From positions 26,908,001 to 26,972,000 of the forward strand of contig OZ231128.1 of NCBI GenBank assembly GCA_965153355.1: DNA of 64,000 nt. The letters are read 5' to 3'. The notes under the pieces are model-generated. The model saw only the letters and a list, made by a program, of their open reading frames with translations, had not been told where the DNA came from and made no database searches. Made by a program: the position numbers and the translations under genes. The DNA comes from Flaccisagitta enflata (taxonomy: Eukaryota > Chaetognatha > Sagittoidea > Aphragmophora). This document shows, in pieces, positions 11,245 to 23,004 of the stretch. Each line of letters starts with the position of its first letter. The first letter of the stretch is position 1.

Positions 11245-12593
11245 ATAACATAGCACTGATCGTGTAGTAAGCCGTCGTTTGTCGTTTGTTGTTGTGTCAA
11301 CCCTTAAAATCTTGAGAACCTCAACTCAGATGTTGATGAAACTTAGTCAGTGCTATTTTTAGGGCATTACTAACCTGTGTACCAACTTTCAACAACATTC
11401 ATGAATATTTAATACCCTTTGCCTATTATTTTTGTAGTAATATTAATTCCTGGACTTGTGCAATTTACATAGGGGAAGGGTAGTAAAGGTTCACCAATGT
11501 TGTTCAAACTTGTTGTGAAGGTTTATTGCATCAATTAAAGCTCCCCTGCAAGATTTCAGATAATTCTGAGTATTGGTTTAGAAGATATAAGGTTATTTTG
11601 CTAGTAATATTGATTCCTAGACTTGTGCAATTTACATAGGGGAAGGGTAGTAAAGGTTCACCAATGTTGTTCAAACTTGTTGTGAAGTTTCATTGCATCA
11701 ATTAAAGCTCCCCTGCAAGATTTCAGTAAATTCTGAGTATTGGTTAAGAAAATATAAGGGTATTTATGATGTATCTAGTAACATTATTTCTTGGACTTAA
11801 GAATTTTTGAAAAAATTTTTTTAATTTTTTTTTTTTGAAAAAATTTTTTTTTTAAATTTTTTTTTTTTTGAAAAAAAAATTTTTTGAAAAAAATTTTTTT
11901 TTTTTGAAAAATTTTTTTCTTTTTGAAATTTTTTTTTTTTTTTTACTTTAAGGTCGCAATGAGTAGCCGGGTCGGACTGAGTAGCCGGGTCAGACTGAGT
12001 AGCCGGGTCAGACTGAGTAGCCGGGTCAGACTGAGTAGCCGGGTCAGACTGAGTAGCCGGGTCAGACTGAGTAGCCGGGTCAGACTGAGTAGCCGGGTCA
12101 GACTGAGTAGCCGGGTCAGACTGAGTAGCCGGGTCAGACTGAGTAGCCGGGTCAGACTGAGTAGCCGGGTCAGACTGAGTAGCCGGGTCAGACTGAGTAG
12201 CCGGGTCAGACTGAGTAGCCGGGTCAGACTGAGTAGCCGGGTCAGACTGAGTAGCCGGGTCAGACTGAGTAGCCGGGTCAGACTGAGTAGCCGGGTCAGA
12301 CTGAGTAGCCGGGTCAGACTGAGTAGCCGGGTCAGACTGAGTAGCGGTCAGACTGAGTAGCCGGGTCAGACTGAGGCTGGTCGGAAGTGGCCGGTCAGAC
12401 TGAGTAGCCGGGTCAGACTGAGTAGCCGGTCAGACTGAGTAGCGGGTCAGACTGAGTAGCCGGGTCAGACTGAGTAGCCGGGTCAGACTGAGTAGCCGGG
12501 TCAGACTGAGTAGCCGGGTCAGACTGAGTAGCCGGGTCAGACTGAGTAGCCGGGTCAGACTGAGTAGCCGGGTCAGACTCCAAATAGACTACA
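11245..12593. mobile_element. Family C insertion with 18-mer satellite, 10-bp TSD
   Basis: Flanked by identical GTCGAGGACT at 11235-11244 and 12594-12603. The left half carries a module of about 170 bp in tandem duplicate (gacttgtgcaatttacatag, about 11455 and 11620). A poly(T)/poly(A)-rich tract (11815-11945) and an 18-mer array follow. Related duplicated modules occur at 46180-46500 beside another array. No ORF for a transposase is present. Confidence 0.85.
11958..12579. repeat. Satellite: GTCAGACTGAGTAGCCGG 18-mer
   Basis: About 34 copies, nearly identical in the left part, with several truncated units (12345-12440). The 18-bp period is a multiple of three, so it leaves a spurious SSRVRL hexapeptide ORF. 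Confidence 0.97.
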
Positions 12594-12972
12594 GTCGAGG
12601 ACTGTTGTTTTTAAGCTTTTTTATAAACTAAGTTCACTCAAAGTGGACGACCTATTCACTCAGAGTGTAAGGATATTCTCTTACAAGTTGTCCAAGGGTC
12701 TGCTTCCGGGTGGAGTGGCTGATGTGGTTCAGATTTTAGATCATGGTCATTCGACCAGAGGAGCAAAAATGAACTTTTTTGTGAGCCGTGTAGATGGTAG
12801 ATCTATTAGTAGTATTGCTCCCAAACTCTGGAACTCTCTTTCTCTGGAATTTAAACAATCGCCAAGCTTGACCGCTTTCAAAAACAAGTCCAAGCAGGAC
12901 TTGTTGGCACCCTATGGGGCCTTTGTTTGCCCTGTGCGTGGGTGTCGCTCGTGCGCCCGCTCTTTGCCGTGA

Positions 12973-13707
12973 TTGGCTTTGCGCTGTTGCTCTCCCTCCC
13001 CTCCCTCCCCCTCCCCTCCTCCTCCTCCTCCTCCTCCCCTCCCCTATCTCCCCTCCCTCCTCCTCCCCCCTTTTCTCTCCCCCCCTTGGCTGCCCTTCCG
13101 TTTTCTCCGTTTCCTGCCGTCTTTGGCCCTCTGCCCTCTTCCCTCTGCCCTCGTTTTCTTTTCTGCGCTTTGGTCTGCTTTTTTTTCCGTGGTCCTCCTG
13201 GGCCGTTGTACATATGTTGGACTTATGTCCCCCTGTGTTTGTGTTTCTTTCTGGTCTTCTTTTTTTTTCTTCTTCTCTTCTTGCTTCTGGCCGTTCTACT
13301 ATCCCTTTTATCCTCCTTTCTTTCATCTCTTATCCTCCTTTCCATCTTGTCCTCCTTGACTTCTCATCCTCTCTACTCTACTCTGCTCTTTGTGCTGTTT
13401 ATCTTACTCCTTCTCTTCTTGTTCACTTCCCTCTCTCTGGATCTTTTTAGGCGGCTTCTATTCGCGACACTTAAATTTACATTTGGTTCTTGGTTATTAC
13501 GGTATTACGCATGGATACATTTTATTTGGTGGATCTCGGTCTTCTTGATCATTATTCCTGGAGTGTTGGATTTAATTATTGACGTTTTGGGAATATGTTG
13601 GCTTTTGCGTTTGAGGAGATTTCGTCGTGGATATATATGGTTGTATCTTATGGTTGGATCGTCTTGATTGTGGATATACGCTTATGGTAACCGAATCTTT
13701 GATGTAT

Positions 13708-13710
<3 letters not shown>
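12973..13710. other. Pyrimidine-rich tract after the reverse transcriptase
   Basis: Strongly C/T-biased (cctcc, ttcttct) for about 500 bp, then AT-rich. This may be the 3' UTR of the LINE. The long ORFs on both strands here (Pro/Ser/Leu or Arg/Glu-rich) reflect the base bias. Confidence 0.5.

Positions 13711-13787
<77 letters not shown>
13711..13787. repeat. (CT)n microsatellite
   Basis: About 38 perfect CT units. Confidence 0.98.
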
Positions 13788-13791
<4 letters not shown>

Positions 13792-14480
13792 TTTTCAATA
13801 TTTTAATGCTTATATTGTTTTGGCTTATGTTCGTTAAAAAAAAAAACATTTTCTTAGTGCATGGCAATCACTTGGGACTAAGAGTTCCTGGGTGATTGCA
13901 GACAGATGTACCCATACGGACAACTGACTACTATGTAACGAGTCTAAAGGATCTCGGTCGATAGACTCATTTTGCTTTTTGCTTCTTTCACAGAAATGTG
14001 GGAGCGTTTGGCTGTGATTAGTTATCATTTATATGCTATATGCTATAGTTTTGTAGGTATTTTCTAAAGCTCTGTAATATTTTATATTTGTCTCTAGATT
14101 GTTAAAGATCCCGCTTTTTAGTCATTATTTGTTCTACATATTTGAAAATGTCTTTTGTCTCCTTTTCTCAACTGAACTTTCTTCTTCTTTGCAGGAAAAA
14201 ACGTGAGCTTCCCGGGCTGCGACATGTCAAAATCTTCGTTTCCACATACCATCTCATCCTGGTTGGTGTTTTCGTTGCCGCTGTCAGCAACGTGATAGGC
14301 GGACAATTAAGGTACGAGTACATGATGGTCGTTGTGGTTAATGATCGGCGTGGATTGTGAAAGGTTCGCTGTACATGCTTGGGCTCAGATAGATATTATG
14401 GCTTTGTGGCACCTGTCGGCTGTATGACAAATTCAATAAAAGCGATCATAACAATAACTGGCGCTAGCGTTGTATTGTCT
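13788..14480. other. Non-coding stretch, nothing recognised
   Basis: Short ORFs on both strands without family resemblance; no repeat unit seen. Confidence 0.4.
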
Positions 14481-15728
14481 TTTTTAAGTGCGCCCTCGCA
14501 CATTCATTCATTCATTCATTCATTCACTCATCCATTCATTTATTCATTCATTCAAAACGTTCGTTCATCAATTCTTAATCAAGCGAGACGCACTTGCACT
14601 CATTTTTTTGACTAAGAACCTTGGTCATAAGAACATTGAGGCTCAGATCTGGAAAAAAATAAGAATATCGTCAGCCTCAAAAACTAAAAGTATAAGAATT
14701 TTCATACTTTAATTGTTATGGGAACTGTATTAATTAAAAAAAATTGTGGCAGTGAAACTTCCTAATGGTGATAGATTTATTTAAATCACTGATCTGGTTA
14801 GAAATTATATTTTGGTTCTCTTATCTATTGAATCAGTTAAGTAACCAGATAAAAGAACATTTTTGTTGGTGATTGAAAGATAAGAACATCCTAAGGACAA
14901 TTTGAACATCAAACCAGCTTAGAAATAAGAACAATGAGTTTCAGGAAAAAATAACATGTTCTTCCTTATAAAAACAACTGAGTGTATTGGCCATAACTTT
15001 ACCTTGTTATGGTCTTGTTTTGCTGTATTTTTTTTTCTGGAGTGAAAAAAAAATCAGCTATAAAATTTCAAAGATACTGTGGTCCAATCAGGTTCTATCG
15101 TCTAGAGCAGCAATAATTGAAAGTTTAATGATGCACAATGGGTCGAAGCAATTTTAAGGTTTTACATTAAGCAATTGGTAACAGTTCATCTTCTCACTGA
15201 ATTTACACCGGTAAATCACGCCACGGGGGAGGCTTTCATAGGTCAAGAAAAATTCTTGGTCATAATGGCGAGTGGTTTGGGCTTCAGGAAGGTTCACTTT
15301 GTCACTTCATACCAAATCGAAAATTTTTCTACTTCAAAATTTCTTTCTATGGGCAAACTGTCAAAAATGCCATTTTTCAGGCATTTTACGGCATAAGATA
15401 ATACTGATCAGCAAACATCTGACAGTTTTCTTGGCCCAAAACCACCGCAGTGTGTGTCTTAGTGCCATCTAAGCATTGTTTGCCCATCTTTTGGCCATAG
15501 CAGCGGTTTTGGACCAAAAAAACTGTCAAACATGCCAATTTTACGGCTTTTTACGGCATTTTACAGCATTATAAAAAAATTTTGAAGTAAAAAAATTTTC
15601 GTTTTGGTATGATGTGATAAAGTGAACCTTCCTTAGGCCCAAACCACTCGCCATTATGACCGAGAATTTTTCTTGACCTATGAAAGCCTTCCCCGTGGCG
15701 TGAAATGGATATATGTAGACGTCAGTCC
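14481..15728 (+). repeat. Segmental duplicate copy 1, carrying a family A' element
   Basis: Begins with an A-like cap of a GTGCG subtype (TTTTTAAGTGCGCCCTCGCA) and an (ATTC)n core. The A' element ends with GGCCATAAC...CCTTGTT near 15008. Homology with 36508-37256 continues past that end to about 15725 (cagtcccaaa), so the duplicated unit is longer than the element. Copy 1 carries a 486-bp foldback at 15217-15702 that copy 2 lacks. Confidence 0.8.
15217..15702. mobile_element. Foldback MITE, 4-bp TSD, empty site also in window
   Basis: Terminal inverted repeats of about 150 bp start CACGCCACGGGG and run through caagaaaaattct and ataatggcgagtggtttggg on both sides. AAAT flanks it at 15213-15216 and 15703-15706. 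The unoccupied site, with a single AAAT, is preserved at about 37227-37230. The CAC start with a 4-bp duplication would suit the Chapaev/CACTA group; this is inferred from ends only. Confidence 0.9.
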
Positions 15729-15800
15729 CAAATAGAAAGAGGGTTAGCGTCCTTTTGTCTTTTGTTTTTAGCGGTAAATCACTCGAATGCGGGTAACTAG

Positions 15801-15899
15801 TTAGGGTTAGGGGTACGGTCAGTGTTAGGGTTAGGGATAAGGTCAGGGATAGTCTTGGGGATCAGGTTAGGGTCAGGGCTAATGTTAGGGTTAGGGGTG
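15801..15899. repeat. Degenerate TTAGGG (telomere-like) repeats
   Basis: About 100 bp of variants on gttagggttaggg, ggtcaggg and gttaggggt. TTAGGG is the common metazoan telomere unit, so this could be an interstitial telomere relic or chance satellite. Confidence 0.7.
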
Positions 15900-17624
15900 T
15901 TTTAGAGCTTAATATCTACTCGCCGATTGAAAGTTAGCTCTGGCGGAATTTTCGGGAAACTCAAGTGCGCGAAGTCATCTACAAAATGACCGTTATTTTA
16001 TGTCATTCATAATTTAGTAAGAACATCTTGAATTGATTCAAAAACAATATTGGATGCTTGGCCGGTAAGTAGGGGCAAAGGCAATATGGCCAAATTTGGA
16101 TCATCCAAAAAATCAAGCAACTGACTCACAAATATATGAACATTTATATCAGGTACCATACGCTTAACCAAGATAAAAAAATTATTTTCTTAGCTCAGAT
16201 GTATGTCCATTACCTAAAAAAAGTAGTAGAGCCTGTTTAAAGAAATATTTTAAAACCACTTTTTCAAGTATCCAGATTTGAACTGGAGTATCTAAATTTT
16301 TCTCTCAAAAGTATCCAGATTAGTAGCCAGGATCCAGATGCTTTTTCAGGTATCTAAGCACCCTTAAAAAGTATCCAGATCTGGATCCTAAGTATCCAGT
16401 TTGGCGACCGAGGTAACCTCCTTGAATGGCTCTTACTGATCTTCTGTCAGAACTTCGATTCAGAGAAGCAAGTTCAGGGCCGGCCCTTACTACATGCACG
16501 GGGATGTGAATTTATAGATTCCCTTACATCACTGGCCAAGATCTCACCCCCCTTCTCTCATTAGCTGATTCCCCATCCCCCTTAAAATGATCTGATTGGG
16601 CTTCGCATTCAACAAACAAGCGTGTGATTGGTCAACCGGATTCTCAACTCCTCTCATAACGTTATGCTATGGTACATTAACGAAACTCTGTGGCTAAAAC
16701 TGTTTTTCTGTAATGACTAGTCCAATATCCCTTCTTGTTCAATCTTAATAACTTTTTATTATTTTTTTATGATTAAATAAATCAATATTTAATAATTATC
16801 AATCATATTATATATTTTATTATTTTTATTTTTTTCAAGTATATTATTAAAAATATTTGAAAACAAATCTGTTTACTGATTGAAAATCAGTTGTAGAGTT
16901 TTTATCTTTCTTTAAACTTTTTGCCAATGCAAAATTTTAACATAAGTAGATTTGGAGTATGATAAGAGTATAAGATTCAACCAACCTTTAACCTTAAAAT
17001 TATCCTTGTTTTTAAACTTAAAATCATCTCTAACCTTATTTTCAACTTTGAACTAATCTGTTAATTTTATTCCAAAATTAACATTGAACAAATAATATAA
17101 AAAGTTAAAAAATTCAAATAAAAGTAAATAAACTTCAAGGATATATGTCATTCCATGACCTTTAATTAATTTTCTGTCCCCTCTGCTTTTAATTTTCATT
17201 CCCAACACGTATCGTTTCATGTTATAAAATAATGATTTTCTCTTTAATATGATAACAAAACAGTGTTTAAAAAGTTTAAATAATATCAACTTATATTTTA
17301 CTAATCGGTTTTTATAACATGATATTGCTTAAAGTTTTTTTTTCCCTAGATTTTTTTTTTTTTTTAAATTTTCTTCCTTAACCTCAAACCTTTTTATTAT
17401 TTCCCTTTATAGAACTATATAGAGGCCTGTTTGATTTCTGCGTACTTAGTGGCTGGAGTGGTCATTCAGTTAGAATGCTCAGTTTCATACATCCCCTCCT
17501 CTTTGGTTAATCCCGTATCCCCCTTGAAGACTGTATACTAGATAATTTAATTTTGTCCTTTTGTTTCTCGAGTGGTATACATCCCCAGTGCATGTAGCCT
17601 AAGCCTTCCCAAGTTCAGTTCAGG
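15900..17624. other. AT-rich non-coding DNA
   Basis: No gene. Positions 16255-16405 contain about seven loosely spaced copies of aagtatccagat. 16740-17400 is very AT-rich. Confidence 0.45.
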
Positions 17625-17633
17625 ATTTAGTCG

Positions 17634-18618
17634 GGGAAAAATCCGTAAGAAGCCCAGGCGCAGAAGCCCCAAGAGGATGTGAGAAGCCCCGGGTGGATAT
17701 GAGAAGCCCCTCTTCAAAATAAGCGGTTTTTCTTAATTTTTTTCAATTTTAATATGCACTTTATCTTTTTTCTTTAACCCCAATTGGCCAAATTAGCCTA
17801 TCAATCAAAAAAATGAAAAATAAACATTTATTTTTCAACTAATATGCTTAAAATATAGTATGTAAACTCAAACTGGAAATACTCCACACAATATATTTTT
17901 AGTTGCGTATTATGCAACTACACCACGCTTTGTCCAGCCGGCTATTTGTCAGTCCATTCATCCGTCATAATAAATTTTTTGATTAATGTTTTACCTCATT
18001 GTTTATGCCCAAATTATTTAGCGGCTTCAAATAATAATCTTGCTTACCTACACTCAATTGAAAAAGTCATGTAACTGGCCTTATTAATAGTATGTTCTTG
18101 GTTATTACTTAGTTTTTAGCCGCGGACACGCGACTACACCTTGCCGTGTCGGTCGGTCCGTCGGTCGGTCCGTCCATTCGTCACATTTTGAATTCCAAGC
18201 GGTTTTCGCATTACTGCTCCTGCCCAACCGTCCGCGACTGGATTGCCGTGTATCCAGCCTTGTTTACTTTGTGAGATAATTCACCAGTTTATCCTGAGTT
18301 AAAATTATTGGTTGAATGCTTGAAAATGCTGTGCATCTTACATTCACTGAGGGCTTCTCATATCTAGAGGGCTTCTTATATCCACTTTGGGCTTCCGCCT
18401 TAGGAGCTTCTTATATTGCCAAACCCAGTCTTATTTACTGTGAGAAGCCCCAAAAATAGAAACCTTTATTTGATATGAGAAGCTCTCAGAGGATATGAGA
18501 AGCCCCCACATTCAATAATTAGAAGAGCTTCTTAAATCTTAGGGCTTCTCACATCCACTTGGGGCTTCTCACGTTCACTCGGGGCTTCCGGCTCCGGGGC
18601 TTCTTAAATTGCCGAGCC
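17634..18618. mobile_element. Family D TIR element with modular ends and 9-bp TSD
   Basis: ATTTAGTCG flanks it at 17625-17633 and 18619-18627. The ends are imperfect inverted repeats built from tandem modules: taagaagccc, then GAAGCCCC plus gaggatgtga, repeated. Internal inverted copies of the same modules at about 18347-18428 and 18441-18505 suggest a second element nested or fused inside. It has no transposase ORF. The 9-bp duplication would suit a Mutator-like element, which is an inference. Confidence 0.75.
18113..18265 (+). mobile_element. Family A element nested in the family D element
   Basis: TTTTTAGCCGCGGACACGCG cap, short (GGTC)n core, CTGCTCCTGCCCAA box, CCGTCCGCGACT half-cap and GTGTATCCAGCCTTGTT end, at 153 bp. 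Its position well inside the 17634-18618 element dates it as younger or as a passenger. Confidence 0.8.
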
Positions 18619-18627
18619 ATTTAGTCG

Positions 18628-18875
18628 CAGAGCGTATCGGTCGTTGTAGGACAACGGTTAGCTCCTCGCTGGCAGACGACGACCCTCGATGAATCGCAGT
18701 TATCAGTGTGCGTGTCTCTTAGTCAGTGCGCATTTCACTCGCTTTCTGCTTTTATGTCTTTATGTGAGCATATGTGTGTGTACAGGAGCCGACAAGAGCG
18801 TAAACAACCTAAACATATTACATTATAGGCGCCCGATAGATATTGTTAAGAAAAGATAATAGACACATTAGTGGG
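18628..18875. other. Short non-coding spacer
   Basis: No feature recognised. Confidence 0.4.
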
Positions 18876-19101
18876 TCTGACTGTGTGTGTTTGTGTCTGT
18901 GTGTCCGTCAGTGTGTGTCGGTGTGTTCGTCTGTCTGTTTCCGTCTGTCTGAGTGTCTATGTGTCTGTGTGTGTGGCTTTCTGTCTGTGTCTGTCTGTCT
19001 GTGTCTGTCTGTCTGTCTTTGTCCAACTGTCTGTGTCTGGCTGTCTGTGTCTGTCTGTCTGTCCGTCTTTCTGTCTTTGTCTGTCTATCTGTCTGTCCGT
19101 C

Positions 19102-19180
<79 letters not shown>

Positions 19181-19182
19181 CA
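18876..19182. repeat. (TGTC)n / (GTCT)n microsatellite
   Basis: A diverged TGTG/TGTC stretch becoming pure CTGT units from about 19105 to 19180. Confidence 0.95.
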
Positions 19183-19342
19183 CTCACTTACTCACTCTGC
19201 GTTTTTTTCTCTTTGGTTATGCCCATTACTATCATTATCACCATTATCATCCCTTATTGTTTGAATCAAGCCATCGTTAAACATAAACACATATCTGCAA
19301 ACACGTGGGCTACCTTGACGCATGCGTGGTGTGATAAGTCAA

Positions 19343-19526
<184 letters not shown>

Positions 19527-19820
19527 CATGAGTGACAACCAAAATCTAATCAGCCACGTGAGTAAAATCCAATTTGAGCATCCCTGAAAAATACGATAGT
19601 GATAAAACCTAGTAAGAATAAGTCTGGAACCGGAACTGGGTTAAGGTTATAAAGCATGCTTCGCCATAGCTTTTACCTCGCGGATAATTTTACAAAGGAT
19701 ATTATCGAGAAATGAATTGTAATTTCCATTTAAAATTGATTTTCATGTGGATCCTGTATAACAAATATGCACTCCCAACGGCAACAACACTAAAAGCCAC
19801 GTGCGGCGTGCTTACACGCA

Positions 19821-20297
19821 CTTGGCTGAGTAACAACCTTCTTTATAACAACGTTGAGGCTCAAAATGTCAAAAAAATAAGAACATTTTTAGCAACATTG
19901 TCAGCCTCAGAAAATGAAAAATATAACAACATTTCAGCCTCAAGTCCAACCAATAACAACTTTTCTCTTAGATTTGCTATAATTTCCGTTGCATTCAATT
20001 GTAACATGCGGTGGTTTCATAGAAGAGGTGGCTTTTTCTACTGTATTTTAGTTATAACAATATTTTGTTCCTGATTTTGAATGGTTGTTCTCCTTCATTC
20101 CATTCCTACCCTAGATCCCTGTCATTCCAGAGAAAGCAGCGAAAGGAATGACTGTACAGACATCATAACCAATCGTTATATTGGAAGATTGATGAGAAAA
20201 AAATAACAACAGTTTAGCAACGGTTTGAGCCTCATATCGTCTTTCAAATAACAACATTGAGCCTCAGAAAAAAATAACCCGTTGTTACTCAGCCAAG
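19821..20297. mobile_element. TIR element with CTTGGCTGAGTAACAAC ends
   Basis: CTTGGCTGAGTAACAAC at 19821 is mirrored at 20281-20297. Subterminal gaggctca / tgagcctc phrases are also mirrored, at about 19856 and 20230-20262. It is non-coding and about 477 bp. No convincing target-site duplication was found. Confidence 0.7.
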
Positions 20298-20575
20298 AGC
20301 GTGTATGCAAATGACATTCCTGACACGCTTACAAATTTTAGAAAAACAAAAAAATTATCTTCTCTCAACATAGAATTTTATCTGCCTGCGCCTGGGCTTG
20401 TCTACGTACAAAGATATTCGAGCTCCTTGATTCGATAACGAATTTGCCGATATTTAAAAGAAAAAAAAGTTTTTTATTGAAAGAGCAGGCGAAAGGATAT
20501 TTCAACAAGCCCGGCAATGAAACGAGGCATCAACGCGTTCAAACAGTATAGTGCGGACGTACATTGTGCCGGCTA

Positions 20576-20774
20576 TTTTTAGTCGGGTGCTCGTGACTCT
20601 ACAACCCGCTATGTTGGTCGGTCGGTTGGTCAGATAGTTTGCTTTTACAACGTTTTTGGCATTTTCGGGCATCTTTTGCGTAACTGCTCCTGCCCAAATG
20701 CTTAAAATGGCATATTTCATTACTGCCCCTGCCCACCCGCACGTGACTTCGGTAGCCGTGTATCCGGCCTTGTT
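20576..20774 (+). mobile_element. Family A element
   Basis: Cap diverged to TTTTTAGTCGGGTGCTCGTGACT, then acaacccgctatgt, (GGTC)n, two CTGCYCCTGCCCA boxes, CACGTGACT half-cap and GTGTATCCGGCCTTGTT. Confidence 0.75.
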
Positions 20775-20975
20775 TTCTGTTGTGGCAGGATAATTGAGAA
20801 AGTTGCGCCATGCTATTAGGGAGATGCAGTTATGGTAGCTGCTATGGTCTCATGGGCCACACATTTTCTTGAGTTAATTGAACGAAACGTAGCTCTCTTT
20901 CTACACAGTCACTTAATCCCTCACTCAATTCTCAACTCTTTTTCATCTCAACTAGGTCTAGGTGGAATTCTTTTC

Positions 20976-21159
20976 TTTTTAGTTGCGGACACGCAACTCT
21001 ATAAGAGGCTTTGTCCGTCCGTCCGTTGGTTGGTTGGTCGGTCGGTCAGTTGGTTGGTTGGTTGGTTGGTCCATCACGCTCGAGTTGAAAAGTGGGGAAA
21101 CGCGCATTTCCGCCCCTGCCCACCCGTCCGCAACTGATGGCCGTGTATCCGACCTTGTT
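20976..21159 (+). mobile_element. Family A element, (TTGG)n core
   Basis: TTTTTAGTTGCGGACACGCA cap, ctctataagaggctttgtcc, then (GTCC)n and (TTGG)n. It continues with an acgctcgagttgaaaagtg box, cacccgtccgcaact half-cap, and GTGTATCCGACCTTGTT. Confidence 0.8.
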
Positions 21160-21302
21160 GAGGGTAGTGCGTCTGCTGTTTTTAGATGAGGGAAAAGTAC
21201 AACATGAAAAGATTCAAAAATCTTCTCAAATTAAACCAGCAAAGACATCACAGTTGGCAACACTTGTTTTCTTGTCAGTTCTTTTATTTCAAATTTACGG
21301 AA

Positions 21303-21954
21303 AACAAGGCCAACACCTTTAAGTTGCGTGCGGGACATGATTCTATTGACCTATATGCACCACCAGTTTCAATTAAAGCCTTAAAACCTACCAGTCTCAA
21401 TTCAAGCCTTGAAACCCACCAGTCTCGATCTAAGCCTTAAAACCCTCTCAAATTCAATTCAATTCCAAGCCTTGAAACCCACCAGTTTAAAGTCAAACCT
21501 TTGAATGCCACCAATTTCTTTTACCCTAACAGTTTCAATTCAAGGCTTTAATGTCACCAGTTTCAATTCAAGCCTAGAAACCCACCAGTTTTATTGACTG
21601 AAAAAGACAAAATATGAAAAAATTTCAAATAATGATATAAAACAACAAATTGACTTATCATGGCTTAGAATGACTTTGCATGACTCATAATGACATAAAA
21701 TAACTTAAGATGACTTAGATTGACTCAAAATAACTTAAAATGGCTTAAAATGACAAAGTATGACAAATTTTCAAAACTCACAGAAAATAACAATTTGACT
21801 CGTGATTTAAAATGATTTTTGATGACTTAGAATGACTAAAAATGACTTAAACTGCCGCAAAATGGTGAAAAAAACACTAAGTGTTTCCGACCGACCGACC
21901 AACCGACCGACGGACAAAGCGGGTCATAGAGTGGCGTGCACGCGACTAAAAAAA
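21303..21954 (-). mobile_element. Family A element with 28/30-mer and tgactta cores
   Basis: AACAAGGCCAACACCTTTAA start; GTGGCGTGCACGCGACTAAAAA end after (GACC)n and acaaagcgggtcatagag. Its core has repeats of accagtttcaattcaagcc (21360-21600), then aatgactta/aaatgact repeats (21660-21860). Confidence 0.8.
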
Positions 21955-22759
21955 TGAACGACTGGAGGTTCAGTTTGCTCCGTGATGTTAGTTTCATGCA
22001 GAAGACTCGAAATTTCGAGCCAAGATTTCTTTTCTTGAATTTCCTTTTGCGTTTTTTTAAATTTCTTCCCTTGATCTTTATTTCAAGAAGCGTGGAGGAT
22101 TCTATAAATATGCCTATGGGAAGTAATATTAGTTGGTTGGTCAGTCAGCCACGTTTACGCTTTTTTGACCACCGGGAGAAACTACTCCAAGAAACAAGAG
22201 TAATGGAAACATAATGCAGATATTGTTAATTATTAGTTAATAACAATAATAATAATGATAATAAGTAGGCGAAGAAGGTAAAGAAGAAAAAAAAGAAAAT
22301 TTATTGAAAAGGAAAAAGAAGCAGAAGAAACGAAAAACCTTTTTGATGATACATATTAGGCGAGATCCCCATGACCAAGTTGAAACCATCTCCTTACTTT
22401 TTTCCCCTCTCTTTCATACCCTTGACACAATGAATTCATCTCATGATTTTATTCTGAAAGAAAAATCGTCCCAACAGTGGCTATGGTTAGACAACTCCCC
22501 GTTCCCATATTACCACGCTGCCTATTGAGAAGAATAAGAATGAAGGGGGTAAAAAACGGCCGACGGCGTTAAAAGGAGGGAATGAGTACTGAAAAGGGAG
22601 TAAAAAAGTGAAAAAAAAGACCAAGACTAGGAAGCTCACAGACTCAAAAGAACCACAGACTCGGAAATTGCGAGAACAGACCAAAAGAAGAGGACAGACT
22701 CAGAAAGAAAACCAAGAGGAAAATAACCACAGACGAAGCGCTAACAAAAGACTCAGAAA
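21955..22759. other. Non-coding stretch
   Basis: Short (aat)n at 22235-22265 and purine-rich sequence; no gene recognised. Confidence 0.4.
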
Positions 22760-23000
22760 GCTAGACCACAGACTTGGAAATTGCAAAAATCCAGACCACA
22801 GGATCGGAAATCGAGACCACAGACTAGGAAATTGAGACCACAGACTAGGAAATTGAGACCACAGACTCGGAAATCGAGACCACAGACTCGGAACTCGAAA
22901 CCACAGACTTGGATATTGAGACCACATACTCTGATATCAAGACCAGAGACTCGGATTTCAAGACCACAGAGTTGGATACCGAGACCACAGACTCTAATAT
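22760..23000. repeat. Satellite: GAGACCACAGACTCGGAAAT 21-mer
   Basis: About 11 diverged copies of a 21-bp unit, hence a spurious 7-residue protein period on both strands. Looser copies extend upstream to about 22610. Confidence 0.9.
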
Positions 23001-23004
23001 CGAG

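Larger units (their letters stand above)
10457..12972 (+). pseudogene. Non-LTR reverse transcriptase, 5'-truncated, frameshifted and interrupted
   Basis: The frame starts at an [10 protein letters not shown] motif (RT motif 2 region). It continues through [11 protein letters not shown], then, after a one-base frameshift near 10590, through [17 protein letters not shown] sequence, the catalytic LFADDTNLF (about 10680-10705), and thumb sequence to 11244. A 1,349-bp satellite-bearing insertion with a 10-bp target-site duplication then splits it. The same frame resumes at 12604 (KVDDLFTQSVRIF) and ends at 12972 with a basic, Cys-containing tail (CPVRGCRSC). The domain order fits a jockey/CR1-like LINE. 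All residues N-terminal to the palm are missing. Confidence 0.85.

Noticed and set aside
11923-12360. 145-codon SSRVRL repeat ORF (RS-like)
   Set aside because: The 18-bp satellite is in frame by arithmetic. It lies inside an insertion and has no promoter or homology.
12736-13667. Arg/Glu-rich and Pro/Ser-rich ORFs on opposite strands
   Set aside because: Produced by a pyrimidine-biased tract after the LINE frame; no motif on either strand.
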